Source of the DNA: Rhyacophila brunnea
Lineage: Eukaryota > Arthropoda > Insecta > Trichoptera > Rhyacophilidae
Assembly: GCA_022495005.1 (NCBI GenBank)
Contig: JAGYXB010001761.1
Span: 62,001-126,000 of the forward strand
Length of the DNA stretch: 64,000 nucleotides
Reading direction: 5' to 3'
Shown: positions 1 through 11,884 of the stretch, piece after piece
How positions within the stretch are numbered: the stretch's first letter is position 1
Layout: every line of letters starts with the position of its first letter
Notes under the pieces: model-generated
What the model was told of the DNA's origin: nothing
The model's input: only the letters and a program-made list of their open reading frames with translations
Databases searched by the model: none
Program-made: the position numbers and the translations under genes

Positions 1-1838
1 ACAGCTACAAAACCAAAAAAGTATACTGGCATCTCACAACTGAATATAGGTAGATTAGTAATAATATTGTCACTGATATTGTGGCAGGTATTTAATTTAT
101 GTCATCAACTTTTTTCTCGTGTATAATAAAGGTTGCCATAACATTATCTATTATATTTATATATGAGTTGAGACTTCTACAGATAATTATTAAGTATATA
201 TTTTAGTTCCCAACCCATAGGACGCGCCCACGCGGAGTCATATGATGTTTTCTAGGGTAGCCAATTTAATAGTAAACTGAAAAATATTATATTTTGAACC
301 GATGCAAAATCCATTGTTAAATGTCTCAATAATTGAATAACAGACGTACTTTAAACAGAATTTCATTTGCATTTAATTTGTGTACAATATATTGTGGAAG
401 TTTGTAAATTTACATAATATGTAATTTTGGCCATTTTAAAGTATGTTTGATATCTTTTATTAAATTAGTCTTAGCCTAAACATAGTTAATTGAATTTAGG
501 TTTTTTTTAAATATAAGTATTAGATTATATTCTATTATGTCAGTACGTTAAAAAATAGTCCACAATGTGTAATAACTATACACAAAAGGTTATTTTTTTT
601 AAATGCCTTTAGCAGACAAAATTTCACATACTTTGATAGTTTACTGTGCATTCTTATTGGAGTCGTATGTGGTTAGATAGGTAAAACATGTTAAAGTAGG
701 TACTTACTTTAATTTATCCACTATAATATAACAAGTAATTTTTGTCTTTCAAAGGTGGCAAAATGCATTGAAAAATAGCATTTATTACAAAAATATTCTG
801 TAGGTATAAAAACAAACAATAAGCTTAGATTTTTCGATTCAGAATGCCTTCTTTTGATACCAAGATTTTAATAATATGATGGATATTTTATTTCAATTTT
901 AAAACTCAAAAAGTAGCTGCCTACAGTATTATCAATATTTTTAAAGTGAAAGATGACAAAAAAATGATATTTCAAAAATATTGCAATAATAATAAAAACA
1001 ATAGAACCATCAGAACTCCAAAAATTTTAGTTGGTTCTGGTTTTAAAGATTTAGTTTCAAGGGTTTCGGCTCGGTTCCTAAATAATTTTGGAGTTCTCAG
1101 GGTTCCAGGTTTTGGTTGCGGTTTTGTTTCCAGCTCTGGAGAAAATAAAATACCCTGCACATATTTATACAATGCGCGTAATGTAAACGTGACCTTGAAG
1201 AGAGTCTTATAAGTGTATAGATGTCATTTTATTCAATATTCTCGCAATTACTTGATTATATTTAGCTTATTAGGTCAAGATGCACAGAATGTCACGAATC
1301 ACTATAAACTATTTTGCGGTTTATCGACTGTTGAATGAATATCAAAAAAGTATTAACGAAAATAACGGCTGAAACGCTCGGAATACTTTCAAGGGTTTGA
1401 AATAGTTTGGTGAATACTTCGTCAACCAGAGAGGTACCTAGTGATTTAGGACATTTTTTTGATAATCAACATTTTAAAGTATTTTAATTAATAAATATGT
1501 ATTTACACATCAAAAAAACGTTATAAAATGTTAATTCATTAAAGGATTCCATATTATTATTACATTTTTATTATTTTATGGCTATGTTTATTATTGAAAT
1601 TTAATTTTATTAAGATTTTTCTAATATATTGAAAAGATTCTTGACTAGTTCGTGATTATTTTTATTTATTAAGGAAAACAATTTTTTTTTTACTTACTAC
1701 TGGTTACTTAAATTACAAATATGTATAAAAATAGAATAGGAAAAAGATATTGCAACCAGCATATTATAATGTTTATTTAAAATAATATCGATTTTTATAA
1801 AAAATAAAAATGAAAATATATCTTTTTTATATCATAAT
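1..1838. other. AT-rich stretch without a recognised gene
   Basis: No frame here resembles a known protein. The longest frames (about 60-90 codons near 946-1212, open on both strands at once) lie over a slightly GC-richer patch rich in GGTTC/GGTTT motifs and look like chance frames in a repeat. The remainder is A/T-rich with homopolymer runs. Confidence 0.5.
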
Positions 1839-2095
1839 TCGCACCATGAGTGTAAAACCAAGGCATCTGCAAAATACATATTTTGGATATATTAGGGTTT
1901 GAAGTCTTCGTTTTGTTGGGAGAAATAGAATTTCTAAAAAAAAACATAATATTTGGTCTATGTCTACATTATATTGCATGTTCTTTGAGTTACTTCACCT
2001 CTACATTATCAAGTTCACGACTTTTGCAGTTGTTTTGCATTTAATCTCGAAATTGAAAAATTTGCAGATGCCTTGGTTTTACACTCACGGTGCGA
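1839..2095. mobile_element. MITE with ~33-bp terminal inverted repeats
   Basis: The left end, beginning TCGCACCATGAGTGTAAAAC, is repeated in inverted form at the right end with one mismatch, and the matching arm runs about 33 bp through a CAAGGCATCTGCAAA core. The 257-bp interior is AT-rich with no coding capacity. This is the layout of a non-autonomous DNA transposon. The target duplication cannot be read with certainty, so the superfamily is left open. Confidence 0.7.
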
Positions 2096-3063
2096 TCTAA
2101 TTTCGGTATAGCCACGATATTGAAACTATCATTCTATTTTGGTCTATGCATGTAGTTTAACGTAACTCGTTATTCTATGCATAGCGGACTTAACTACCAA
2201 AACTGTAGTAAAACGATTAATAATTATTCGGGTTGTTCATTACATTTTTGTGTTTTTGTTAAAAAGATTTTTTGAACATAGCTTGTCCAGATTTTTCCCG
2301 AATAACAAGATTGTTTTGACAGAATACTCATTATGATAAAAGTGTCACTATCTTGCTTTAAAATAAAATTTCGCTTGTTGATTGATGTTTTTTTAAAAAG
2401 AAAGATATATTAAGCTGTTCATTTTTTTTAATTTAAAAAATAAAAAAGGAAAAATGTCCAAAGACTCCCTAGCATACCTAATAATCTAATAAACGTTTTT
2501 TTTTTAATTTGAATTTAACTTATCATCATTCATTAAAACTTTGAACTTTTTGCGAACTACATTAGATAGATAAATTACTCATTGTTCATAGTTTTGATAT
2601 TTCCTTTACTGCGTACCTATATAGGTAGTTAAATGTTTGTTGATTCAACTCCTTGTAGACGCTTAGCAGTCTGCCTACACAAAAGAGTCGGTGCTGTTAA
2701 TAGGCATTAGATATGGAAATAACACAACAATGGACCCGTAGGTAAGATATTATACTATGAATCTGGGTAAGTATTTTGTATACTCACACAATATATTATA
2801 TATCTATATATATATATTAATTTGTAATATAACGTTGTTTATAATATCGTGGGTATATTACACCATCAGTCACAAATCACTTCGGTCGTCGTGTAGTTGA
2901 TCAGAACAATAACAATGATAATTTGTAATCTCTGCTTGAAAATCGGGAGTAGGTAATACAGTATTAAGTTCTGACTGCTGGATTGTGATGGGAACGCATA
3001 TTACCTTGTTTAATTCCTAATTGGATCCAAGTCACACGGTAGTTGACGTAAACTTCGGTGTTA
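2096..3063. other. AT-rich stretch, (TA)n microsatellite, no gene seen
   Basis: I see no protein-like frame. A TA-rich simple repeat lies around 2790-2825. Confidence 0.5.
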
Positions 3064-3249
3064 GGCTGCAGACACACGGCATTGCAGTTGACGTGCGTCG
3101 ACGCAGGTCTTATTTAATTCCATTTACATCCGATTAGAATCACCAATTAGATAAAACAAATCCAACTGGGGATTCTAATCGGAAGCAATTGGAATCAAAT
3201 AAGACCCTGCGTCGACGCACGTCTACTGCAATGCCGCGTGTCTGCAGCC
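3064..3249. mobile_element. Foldback MITE, intact copy
   Basis: The element is almost a perfect palindrome. The left end GGCTGCAGACACACGGCATT is mirrored at the right end, and the inner GTGCGTCGACGCAG and GATTCTAATCGGA blocks are mirrored too. It is flanked by TA on both sides, the duplication used by Tc1/mariner-like elements. A diverged full copy lies at 18643-18831, and degraded parts are recognisable near 15050-15185 and 56560-56690. No coding capacity. Confidence 0.75.
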
Positions 3250-3700
3250 TAATAATACAAATCCTGCCTAATTCCAATTAGATCCAATTAGAATCAGGCA
3301 AGATCTGTATTGCGACACTATTTCGTGACAATTTGCAGCGCCATGTGGCTAAACCCTTACAAACTTTTTGTCATCAGCATTGTCATGGTATGCTCTGCAT
3401 CATTGCCCACTGAAGAAGGAAGCCGATACATTACACGACTGGTCCTACTTTTCACTCCTCCTGTTGTCTATGGATGACATGTCATTGCCTGTCATTGTCT
3501 ATAGAGTGCTCATACTGACGCGTCTGTCGTGTTCACTTGTTGGAGTATTCTTAGTTTCAGATTTCTTTCAGATTACTTTAACGTATCTTGGAGACCTTGG
3601 AGTTCATCTGATTTATTGGTTATGTGTTGTTAATAATTGGAAGTGACGATCAAAGTAAGTAAACTTCTTCTGTGTATAATAATATCATAATACACTAGGA

Positions 3701-4621
3701 CAGGGGGGGGCAAACTGCGGCCCGCCGGGTATTTTTTTGCGGCCCGCCATCATTAATTGTACTTCTGATAACGAATAACTTTTTTATAATTTTTTAAAAA
3801 ATATTGACAATCGATTAAAATTTGAAGAATTTGTTGTTTCGTAAATGTATTATCTCAGTACGTCTTCCTTGCGTCTCGTCTCACACTATGTAACCACTAT
3901 TTTCTACGTTGAACATCGTGACACATTTAAATACTTTTAACTCCGCGTTGCAAGGAAAAAAAATATATGCCCATGATATGGTAAAAAGTTTGAATGGATT
4001 TTAATTAAAACTAAAGTTATTCCTTCGACAAATATCGAATAACAACGTGAACCACTTTCGAACTTTATATCAGAATATAAATTTGAAGAATATGGTAAAA
4101 TTATTAAAGCTCTGAATGACGATTTTTCACAAAGATTTGGCTTCTAAAAATTGAGACAAGTTTAGCAATAGTGTGATAGTGTACCGACAGAGCTACAACT
4201 TGAGTTTATTGATCTGCAGTTTGACACTGATTTAAGAGAATTGCATCTTCGTGAAGAAATCTCCAAATTGCCCTTAATTCAGACAAATTCGACCAACTTA
4301 AATATTATGCAAGAAAAATGTTCGTTATTTTTGGATCAACCTATATATGTGAACAAACATTTTCGATCATGAACCTCAATAAAAATTCTTTACGATCAAA
4401 TATCTCCGATGCCCATTTACGAGCAGTTTTGAGAATATCAACTACAAAATTAACACCTAAATTTAAAAAAACAGTTTCATTCTTCCCATTAATTTTTTTG
4501 TAATGTATATTTTTCGTGATAATGAATAGTGTATATCTAAAAATGGTATTTTACTTGCGGCCCGCCGCTCATTTTGAATTCTTGAATTTGGCCCTCCATC
4601 CAAAAAGTTTGCCCCCCCCTG
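3701..4621 (+). mobile_element. Non-autonomous hAT element with perfect 8-bp target duplication
   Basis: The element begins CAGGGGGGGGCAAACTGCGG and ends in the inverted equivalent (GTTTGCCCCCCCCTG). It is flanked by the direct repeat CACTAGGA at 3693-3700 and 4622-4629. CAG...CTG ends and an 8-bp duplication are diagnostic of the hAT superfamily, and the G-run plus CAAACT resembles Charlie-type ends. Sub-terminal GGCCCGCC motifs occur at both ends. At 921 bp it is far shorter than an autonomous hAT and keeps only the 3' end of the transposase gene. A second, inverted copy is at 56846-57468. Confidence 0.88.
4170..4503 (+). pseudogene. hAT transposase remnant (C-terminal dimerisation region)
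   Basis: Frames across this stretch encode a damaged hAT C-terminus. The best part, 4318-4503, contains the motif FGSTYICEQTFSIMN followed by K-S-LRS, an SDAHLRAVLRIST stretch and TPKF, as in the hAT dimerisation region of GTF2IRD2/ZBED-like transposase-derived proteins. Upstream residues resembling the preceding acidic Leu-rich segment lie in other frames with stops, so at least one frameshift separates them. No DDE catalytic residues or zinc finger are present. It sits inside the hAT element at 3701-4621 and is a fossil, not a working gene. Confidence 0.75.
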
Positions 4622-5235
4622 CACTAGGACGTTTGTCAATGTGACAGTCGATTTTAAACGACAATAACTAATAACTTATTTATACTCTTCAGTCATTACA
4701 GAATACCAAACTCTGCTTGCAAGTACGTTATAAATAAATGGTATGGCAGTGGACCACTCGTTGCTTGTGCGAAAATTTATGCTCAGGCTTTATTTATCTA
4801 AAGATGGTGGTGTCTGCATGCATTCAGCTGGAGTCACGGTGTTATCTATGAAACCACGTACATAACGCGTGCTATGTCAGTAATATTGTTGACAAAACGG
4901 GGCAAAGTGTAGGCGATTATTTAAGAAGAACAAGATTTTGCTGCAAGCTGTAAGTAGCATCAGATAAGAAAACTAGGTTATCATTTAACACCTAGATGTT
5001 AAAACTATTCAAACTTATGTGATGCTATAGGATATATAATACCATCATAAATCGTTCGGTGTTTGAATTTAGAACTAAGCTAATCACAGTATATAAAGTA
5101 TTGAATGCTATGTCAAGTGTAAGCATGTGGCGCACTCACTCATTGGACAACTTATACTGGTGGATCAAAATGAGAAGTGTTTATTAAATTGAAAAATGCA
5201 TTACAGTTAATTAACCGTTACCACATTATTACACC

Positions 5236-5430
5236 CACGGTGGACTTGCGGCTAGCGTTGGATCAGCACACCCAGGGTTCCAGGTTCGAATCCTGGGTCT
5301 GGCAAGTAGATACACATATTGTTTTTCAATTTATGTCTATCAGGGTATGGACCTAATAAGTTGAGCAAGTGGCTGACATCCATTTCTCATAAAAACAAAA
5401 TCTGTTAATACAAACCTCTACTCTGTGGAG
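5236..5430 (+). mobile_element. tRNA-derived SINE
   Basis: A tRNA-like head carries a near-consensus Pol III B box (GGTTCGAATCC) inside a perfect 5-bp T stem (CCAGG/CCTGG), with an A-box-like GCGGCTAGCGTTGGA upstream. The unrelated tail (GACCTAATAAGTTGAGCAAG followed by CCATTTCTCATAA) recurs at 10259-10345. Head plus shared tail indicates a SINE, not a tRNA gene; no complete cloverleaf or acceptor pairing is evident. Confidence 0.65.
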
Positions 5431-7485
5431 GCCCATATGATCCTAAAAAAACCATTACCACTGTACAAGCCACACAGTTTGACCCGAAATATTCTAATAA
5501 GACTTAGTTGGATCTAATAGGAAAGTAAAATTGAATACTTAATTAAAAAAACGTTTTCTTACAGCCAATTCTATTGAAGTTTCGCACTAAATAAACCGAC
5601 AATTAATTAGTGTTCTATAAATACGTCACAAATTTATCTACTAATTTGAATTTTGTGCCGTATTTTATTCGGAATACCGAATTATTATTCTAAAAATTGA
5701 TTAGAATGCAAAAAGTGACAGCAGATAATTTAAATAAAGTCCTTATATTTTATAAGTAAAGTTTATTCTTTACATAAGATTTATATAAAACTGCCTTAAA
5801 CAATTTAGAATTATTATTGATAATCTTTGAGAACTTAAGTAATATATACGTCGTCGAGAAACTTCAGTTGAGCCTCGCCATGTAATTTGATAAATACCTA
5901 TACTACATGTTATGTAAGTAATATACAAGTGTTTAGTTATAGTAAAGTATAGGTACTCAAATGAAATATACAGTTGGCATCAAATTCTAAAGATAGGGTT
6001 TCTATATAACCTATTTATAGTAATTATTACTGGTTGGTAAAATACCCATTATGGTATTTGATTTATTTTCACATGAACAAGATAATATTATTATAAACCA
6101 CAAACTGGAGATTTCACTGTAAATAGAAAGTAATATTAAGAGCGTACTTCAGTGAAACGGCAAATATTTTTCAACAGTAGGTGCGACGAAATTTCTCACT
6201 AGTCGCCAATCGGAGACGGACAGGATGTGTCTGCACGTCGATTTGTTTTGTCATGGCGTTGGATGAAAATATTCTTAAATCATATAAAGATGACTAAAAA
6301 ATTTACGTATGTACTTAAAAAAGAAAACATGTCAATGAATATACTATTATTATTAGTAATATAACAATATACCTAACATTAAATGGACGCATGTTGGATT
6401 TTTATGACAAATTATATTTCGTTTGGCACGCGTCATTTGCACAATCCGCGCATCTCACCTATTCACGATCTTTTTAAGCCATGCATCAACTGAAGTATAG
6501 CCTTAAGTTTTAGCATTGTTTATTTATAACATATTATTAATGTTTATTATTTAAAAGTTGAAAAAACAAATATTGTATATAAGTACCTAGTTATCAAACA
6601 GTTCTTAGTAAAAAGTAGTGTATTATGAAATAATTTTATCAAGACGTGATTGACAGAAATCGATTTTAAAGTGATAACCAATTATTATTAATAATTATTG
6701 CCGTATATGTGTAAGTTTATTCATTAGTTTCTGTTTGAAGTCAAAAGTTACAAAAAAAGCGAAAACTGAAATGTAAATAAAAAAGATTAGTGCATTAAAT
6801 TAAATGAATGAACGGTAAAGGAGTATGCCGATGATACTATCCTACTCAACTAAATGAATCCAAAAGACAATCAACAGGCTGCAAAACAATTTTATTCGTC
6901 TCGCGTTGGTTTGCAAATTAACGTAAAGCAAACCTACATTTACTGAAATACCGCCTGTCCCGATCAAGACTTCGCTTTGATTAGTGACAAAGCATTGAGA
7001 GTGTTGACAGTTTTAAATACATGGAAACACACATCACTGCAGATGACACTTCATATTGATAGAATAGGAATGATTTTAGCAATATTAGATAAAAAATAAA
7101 AAATACATAAAAACAATATATGCGCTGCAGGCCTCACGACAACAACCGCAGGACGTGGACCGGGAAAATATATCCTAACATTGGTACATTATAAAGTGAA
7201 GTAAGTAATAAGTTAAGACAGCTATCTGTGTCGGGGTCACCAATATGAATATAACTATTGAGTTGACGCATTGCTTTACTTTTACGAATTGTATTCTACT
7301 ATGTTATTATACTATTTAGATTGAGTTAAATGCGGGAAATTATCTATAAGTTTTAGGTAAACCAGATTATTAGGTCCTTGAATAAATAACAAAGTAATAT
7401 GTGCAGCCATCGAATAGTGCTCGCCATGATGACCTTGTAGGGTTCATTATTAATTGATGTTAAAATTTAAAGATTTATAATATAC
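5431..7485. other. AT-rich stretch without a recognised gene
   Basis: No convincing frame. A short GC-richer patch near 6170-6290 and another near 7120-7165 stand out from the AT-rich background, but I cannot assign them. Confidence 0.5.
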
Positions 7486-8058
7486 CAGTAACGAAGGGTG
7501 GAGGTAGGCTGTTAAGATCTGCCATAAATAGTGGACATTAAACTTTGTTAGTCATATGTATTTGTTTTGATTGAACTAAGACTACACTTTACAAATGGTT
7601 AGCTTTTAAAAATTAATTAAACGCTGCCTAAACCAAACGATAATAGTTTTGGCATATTTTGGGCGATACGGAAAAATTGTGCACACTTTTTAATTCATAC
7701 TTAATTATTTTCGTTAGAATAAGAATACATAATATTACACATATTGTTGGTTCATTTTTTTAAATTCATTAATCCCTGCCTAAACCAAACTATAAGAGAT
7801 ATGATATACTATTCTATCCATAACATATCCTAATTTATGTATGATTTAATTTAATAATTTTAGATATTTTAGTATTTTTTGACTAGGTATCCAAGTATCA
7901 TCTAGTATGGCTTGGATTAATTGAATTTTAAAAACTAAGCAACACCATCTGTAAATTATAGTTTTATTTCATTGAAAATACATACGTATGACTGACAAAA
8001 GTTTAGTGTGCACTATTAATGACGGATTTTAACAGCCTACCTCCACCCTTCGCCACTG
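7486..8058. mobile_element. Non-autonomous hAT-like element, copy 1
   Basis: Long terminal inverted repeats (over 70 bp with mismatches) start CAGTAACGAAGGGTGGAGGT and end in the inverted equivalent. The 8 bases outside each end, TAATATAC and TAATATAT, match at 7 of 8 positions. CAGT ends and an 8-bp duplication fit hAT. Only short AT-rich frames lie inside. The second copy at 51357-51902 has a perfect 8-bp duplication, supporting these boundaries. Confidence 0.75.
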
Positions 8059-8619
8059 TAATATATTATACAATATATATATTTTTTGTAAATCAAATGA
8101 CGGTATCACTTTAACTAATTTAAAGCTAATAATATTACTCCCCTTTTGATATAACATTATTAAATTTAAAAGTAGTCGAACCAATCGAAAATATTCCGGA
8201 AGGGCGCCATGACGACATTTTTATTAGATGAAATTCCTCGAATAGTGTTTGCCGTTCAGGGACAGCCGAAATTATTTTGGCTTGGGGGGATTTGATTAAA
8301 TTCTACACCAACATTATTAACTACCCCAACAGTTTGGTTACATACCCTTTCGCAATGTAGAATAGCTTGTAAAATAAAAGTGAAATCGTGAAATCGTATG
8401 CGGATTATTTGAGAGATGGTATTTAAATTATCCATAATATAAATTGTCATGATTTACCGTAGTAGCGTATATATTGTGATGAAATAGTGATGAAGGGTGT
8501 GAAAAAAGTTTATACCAGCAAGAAGTACGATTGGTACAAAAAATTAATAAAATATTTTTAATTTCTGTTGCAGCAGACCTACCGCATTTTTCTTTTGTAG
8601 ATATTATTTTTAATAGGTA

Positions 8620-9908
8620 CGAGGGTGGGTCAATAAGTCCTTAGAAAAGCCGACAGGTGGCGCGACTAGTACTGTAAGCGGTTTGTTTTCATGCAGCGGC
8701 ACTACCGATTCAGTATGCTGCGAAGTTTCAATCAGATTGGTCGGGTTGTTGTGTGTTTCTCGTACATTTAAAAAAAATTTGCTTGTTTACAAAAATGGAG
8801 AAAATTGAGTTTAGAGCTGTTATTAAACATTTTAATATAAAAGGGTTAACAGCAAAGGAAATAAAAAATGAGTTGGATTTAGTTCACGGCATATCTGCTC
8901 CTTCACTTGCAACTATTTATAACTGGTTAAATGAATTTAAACGTGGTCGTACATCAACAAAGGATGAACCACGCTCAGGACGTCCTGTAGAGGTGACTAC
9001 ACCAGAAATTATCAATAAAATCCACGATATGGTGTTAAGTGACCGAAGATTAAAGTTGAGTGAGATAATTGAGGTTACAGGGATCTCAAAAGGTAGCGTC
9101 ATTTCTATTTTACATGACAAATTGGGCATGAAAAAAATTTCTGCAAGATGGGTGCCGCGTTTGCTCACAGTCGACAATAAACGCAATAGGGTGGTGGCCT
9201 CTAAAGCCCTGTTGTCGCTCATGCAACGCAATCCGGATGAATTTTTTCGTCGCTTTGTGACTGTAGATGAAACATGGATACACCACTATACTCCCGAGAC
9301 GAAAGAACAGTCAAAGCAGTGGATTGCGAAAGGCGAACCATGTCCAAAGAAGGTGAAAACCGTAAAATCAGCTGGTAAGGTTATGGCTACTATATTTTGG
9401 GATGCACGTGGAATTATTTTCGTTGACTATTTGGAAAAAGGAAAAACAATAACAGGGGATTATTATGCATCTTTATTGGACCAGCTAAAAAACAAAATTG
9501 AAGAAAAACGGCCTCATTTAAACAGGAAAAAAATCCTCTTTCATCAGGACAATGCCCGTGTTCACACATGTTTACGATCAATGGCTAAAATTGAAGAATT
9601 GAAGTTCGAATTGGTCGACCACCCACCGTATTCGCCAGATTTAGCCCCCAGTGACTTTTTCCTTTTCCCAAACTTAAAAAAATTGCTAAGTGGACAACGT
9701 TTTTTTTCAAATGAAGAAGTCATCGATCGGACAAATGCTTATTTTGAGGACCTTCCGAAAACTTATTTTTCTGACGGTTTAAAAAAAATTGAGAAACGTC
9801 TAACCAAGTGTATTGAGCTCCAAGGAGATTATGTTGAGAAATAAAAAAAAATACAAAAATAAAAACTGTTTTAATGCTTTTTTCTAAGGAATTATTGACC
9901 CACCCTCG
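8620..9908 (+). mobile_element. Complete mariner transposon
   Basis: The 1289-bp element has 29-bp terminal inverted repeats starting CGAGGGTGGGTCAATAA with one mismatch between ends, flanked by TA at 8618-8619 and 9909-9910. Length, TA duplication and a single long transposase frame are the full mariner architecture. The near-identical ends and uninterrupted frame suggest a fairly recent insertion. Confidence 0.95.
8795..9844 (+). CDS. Mariner transposase (D,D34D), intact frame
   Basis: This is a 349-residue DDE transposase that would cut and paste the surrounding element in the nucleus. The N-terminal third is the paired-like helix-turn-helix DNA-binding region (residues about 1-110, with GLTAKEI, TIYNWLNEFKRGRTS and RPVEVTTPE), followed by the WVPRLLT linker, the counterpart of the usual WVPHEL. 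The catalytic acids are visible as TVDETW (D158), HQDNARVH (D252) and APSDFF (D287), with exactly 34 residues between the last two. The signature YSPDLAPSDFFLFPNLK is present. An upstream in-frame ATG at 8753 would add 14 residues, but the MEKIEFR start gives the usual family length. There is no internal stop or frameshift. Whether it is expressed or active cannot be seen. Confidence 0.95.
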   Translation: MEKIEFRAVIKHFNIKGLTAKEIKNELDLVHGISAPSLATIYNWLNEFKRGRTSTKDEPRSGRPVEVTTPEIINKIHDMVLSDRRLKLSEIIEVTGISKGSVISILHDKLGMKKISARWVPRLLTVDNKRNRVVASKALLSLMQRNPDEFFRRFVTVDETWIHHYTPETKEQSKQWIAKGEPCPKKVKTVKSAGKVMATIFWDARGIIFVDYLEKGKTITGDYYASLLDQLKNKIEEKRPHLNRKKILFHQDNARVHTCLRSMAKIEELKFELVDHPPYSPDLAPSDFFLFPNLKKLLSGQRFFSNEEVIDRTNAYFEDLPKTYFSDGLKKIEKRLTKCIELQGDYVEK

Positions 9909-10003
9909 TAATATAACAATTTTTGGTAGTTAAATTTGTTTCTTTGCTTTAAATCACGTTTTTGACCCGAGTTAGTGTTTCATAATTATGGTAAGCCTAT
10001 ATA

Positions 10004-10246
10004 TGTGTCGCTAGATTTCAAAATCAGCCAAGTCCACCTTTAGGTATTTTTGACTTTTTTGTGAATTGCTAAAGAACTACTGCTTTCTAACATTTCTGCA
10101 TTATCGAAACTTAATAATTTAAAATATTCTATGCTCAAAATAATGTAAACTTTCACCCTTGTGACTGTGTACTTGAGAAAACACAAAGCTGTTTTTCTCC
10201 TATCCATCCATTATGGACTTGGCTGATTTTGAAATCTAGCGACACA
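10004..10246. mobile_element. MITE with TA duplication, copy 1
   Basis: Inverted ends start TGTGTCGCTAGATTTCAAAA and run about 35 bp, including CAGCCAAGTCCA. TA flanks both sides. The 243-bp element has no coding capacity. A second copy in the opposite orientation is at 15679-15930. TA duplication suggests mobilisation by a Tc1/mariner-type transposase; the ends do not match the mariner at 8620, so that element is not the obvious source. Confidence 0.8.
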
Positions 10247-10258
10247 TATCATGTATAT

Positions 10259-10345
10259 TTAATCCAGTGCAAGTATGTACCTACCCAATGAGTTGGGCGA
10301 ATGGCTTATAACCATTTCTCGTAAATAAGCTGTTATTAAAACTTC
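10259..10345 (+). mobile_element. SINE tail fragment
   Basis: This stretch (GTACCTACCCAATGAGTTGG, then GGCGAATGGCTTATAACCATTTCTCGTAA in two pieces) aligns with the tail of the tRNA-derived SINE at 5236-5430. The tRNA-like head is missing, so this is a 5'-truncated or older fragment. Confidence 0.5.
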
Positions 10346-11884
10346 CAAACTTCCACTTACTTAACCTAACAGCGAATATGATGAGCATTTATGTCAAATA
10401 GCAAATACTTGATGCGTGTATTCTACAATGTTGACGTATTATAATATTATATATTATTATAATAATAAAATGACTAATATATAATCGACTCTGCTCTTGG
10501 ACTTCTAATACAATTATTATTCTTTCGTTGAAATCTAAAAAATATTTAACATTCCAATAATACGCCCATACAATACCAAAAATATAACAAATTCTTATTT
10601 TTTATGTTCGTTCATTTGTCTCGGCGGTGTATTACGGATTATTTTGCGACTACTGGTAACATTTTCATGTATCTTTCTATTAATCTTTTGTAACTTACTT
10701 GAAAGACTACACTCCAAAAAATAAGCAAAAAACATTTCCAATCATTAAACGAATTCAATTGACATTTTTCTCTTTTCCATTTCTTATGTTGGAAAAGTTT
10801 GCTAACACGGCGATACAAACTTAATATTAATTATGCACCCCAAGAAAACTTTGTGCAACATTATTACTTTCTTAATAATTTTAAATTTTCATCAGGTAAT
10901 AAAAATAGTTTCGTCATTTTCTTTATCTTTTCTGAGATTAAAATTGAAAGTTCCTGAAAAATCTTCAAAGGAATGATAAAAATATTAAAAAAAAATTGCC
11001 AGAGTATCACACGAAGAGAATAAATTGTTTACAGAGTGTGCAGGAAAAGCTTCTTTCAGCTTTTAATTAAATTTTCAATCCTTTTGGATGAAATGTTGAC
11101 GTGGCGGTTGATACCACTTCAATTTCAAAAGCTTGAACTCACTTGTCTGAAATTAGTGAATAAAGTATTTGTGCTGCGGAAATTAAATAACAATAATATG
11201 TATATTAATTGTTAACACCAATCATAATAATCTGATGATGTGACAAAAAAGAAGATGTTGTACTGAATCAATGAAAATGACAAAATTAGTAATTTCATCT
11301 ACAATATTACCTAAGTATTCATATTGATTTAAGTTTTGAAATTCTCCATTCAAAGTATTTTTTTGGGCTTTAGTTTCATCTTTCGGTATTGTTAGATACT
11401 ACTTATATACACGTTCACCAAAAGCAAACGTAGTTACTTATAATATATTATTAAAGATTTTAAGAGTATTAAAGATATACATACATATCGACCGTGTTTA
11501 GGAAAAAATGCGTAACCCTCACAGAACAAATTTTACAGGAGGGCAAAAAAGGTTTTTTTGAATGATTTCAGTTTAATATTAAAAAAAAAAATAGGCACAG
11601 ACATTGGGTGCATGATGATTGATGATTTAGTCTAATATATTTTCGATCTAATAATAATTAAAGTTATTACAAAAAAATCATTGAAATTGAGGGTAAATGC
11701 TTTTTTCCTTAAATTAAAACTTAATTAAAGCTCAATTAAAACCTGAATTTAGTTGATAATTCGGCAGTTGTGGCTTACTTCGTTTTTATAGAACGTGTAT
11801 TTAGTTGTACTTATACATTTTTAATATCTAATAAAAGCACTTTTCGAAAAATCGAGGGTTACGCCCCTTTTCCTAAACACAGTC
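10346..11884. other. AT-rich stretch without a recognised gene
   Basis: No protein-like frame. Poorly matched inverted phrases around 11490-11520 (ACCGTGTTTAGGAAAAAATG) and 11850-11885 (TTTTCCTAAACACAGTCGAT) are complementary and may be the ends of a roughly 395-bp MITE, but the interior gives no further support. Confidence 0.4.

Larger units (their letters stand above)
3418..4812 (+). repeat. Dispersed repeat, split by a hAT insertion
   Basis: Two blocks (about 3418-3560 and 4735-4812) match, in the same order but inverted, two blocks at 52328-52819. If the 921-bp hAT element at 3701-4621 and its 8-bp duplication are removed, the spacing of the blocks is nearly the same in both copies (about 470 versus 490 bp in total). 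The best matching part contains GCTCATACTGACGCGTCTGT. No known protein is encoded. Confidence 0.6.

Noticed and set aside
946..1212. 88-codon plus-strand frame
   Set aside because: Open on both strands at the same place and rich in GGTTC/GGTTT repeats; no family resemblance.
5236..5310. Functional tRNA gene
   Set aside because: B box and T arm are good, but there is no acceptor stem and the tail is shared with another locus, so it is a SINE.
8256..8450. 64-codon minus-strand frame before the mariner
   Set aside because: AT-driven chance frame without recognisable motif.
8753..8794. Upstream ATG for the mariner transposase
   Set aside because: The extra 14 residues are hydrophobic/lysine-rich leader-like and not part of the family; the ATG at 8795 gives the usual 349-residue length.
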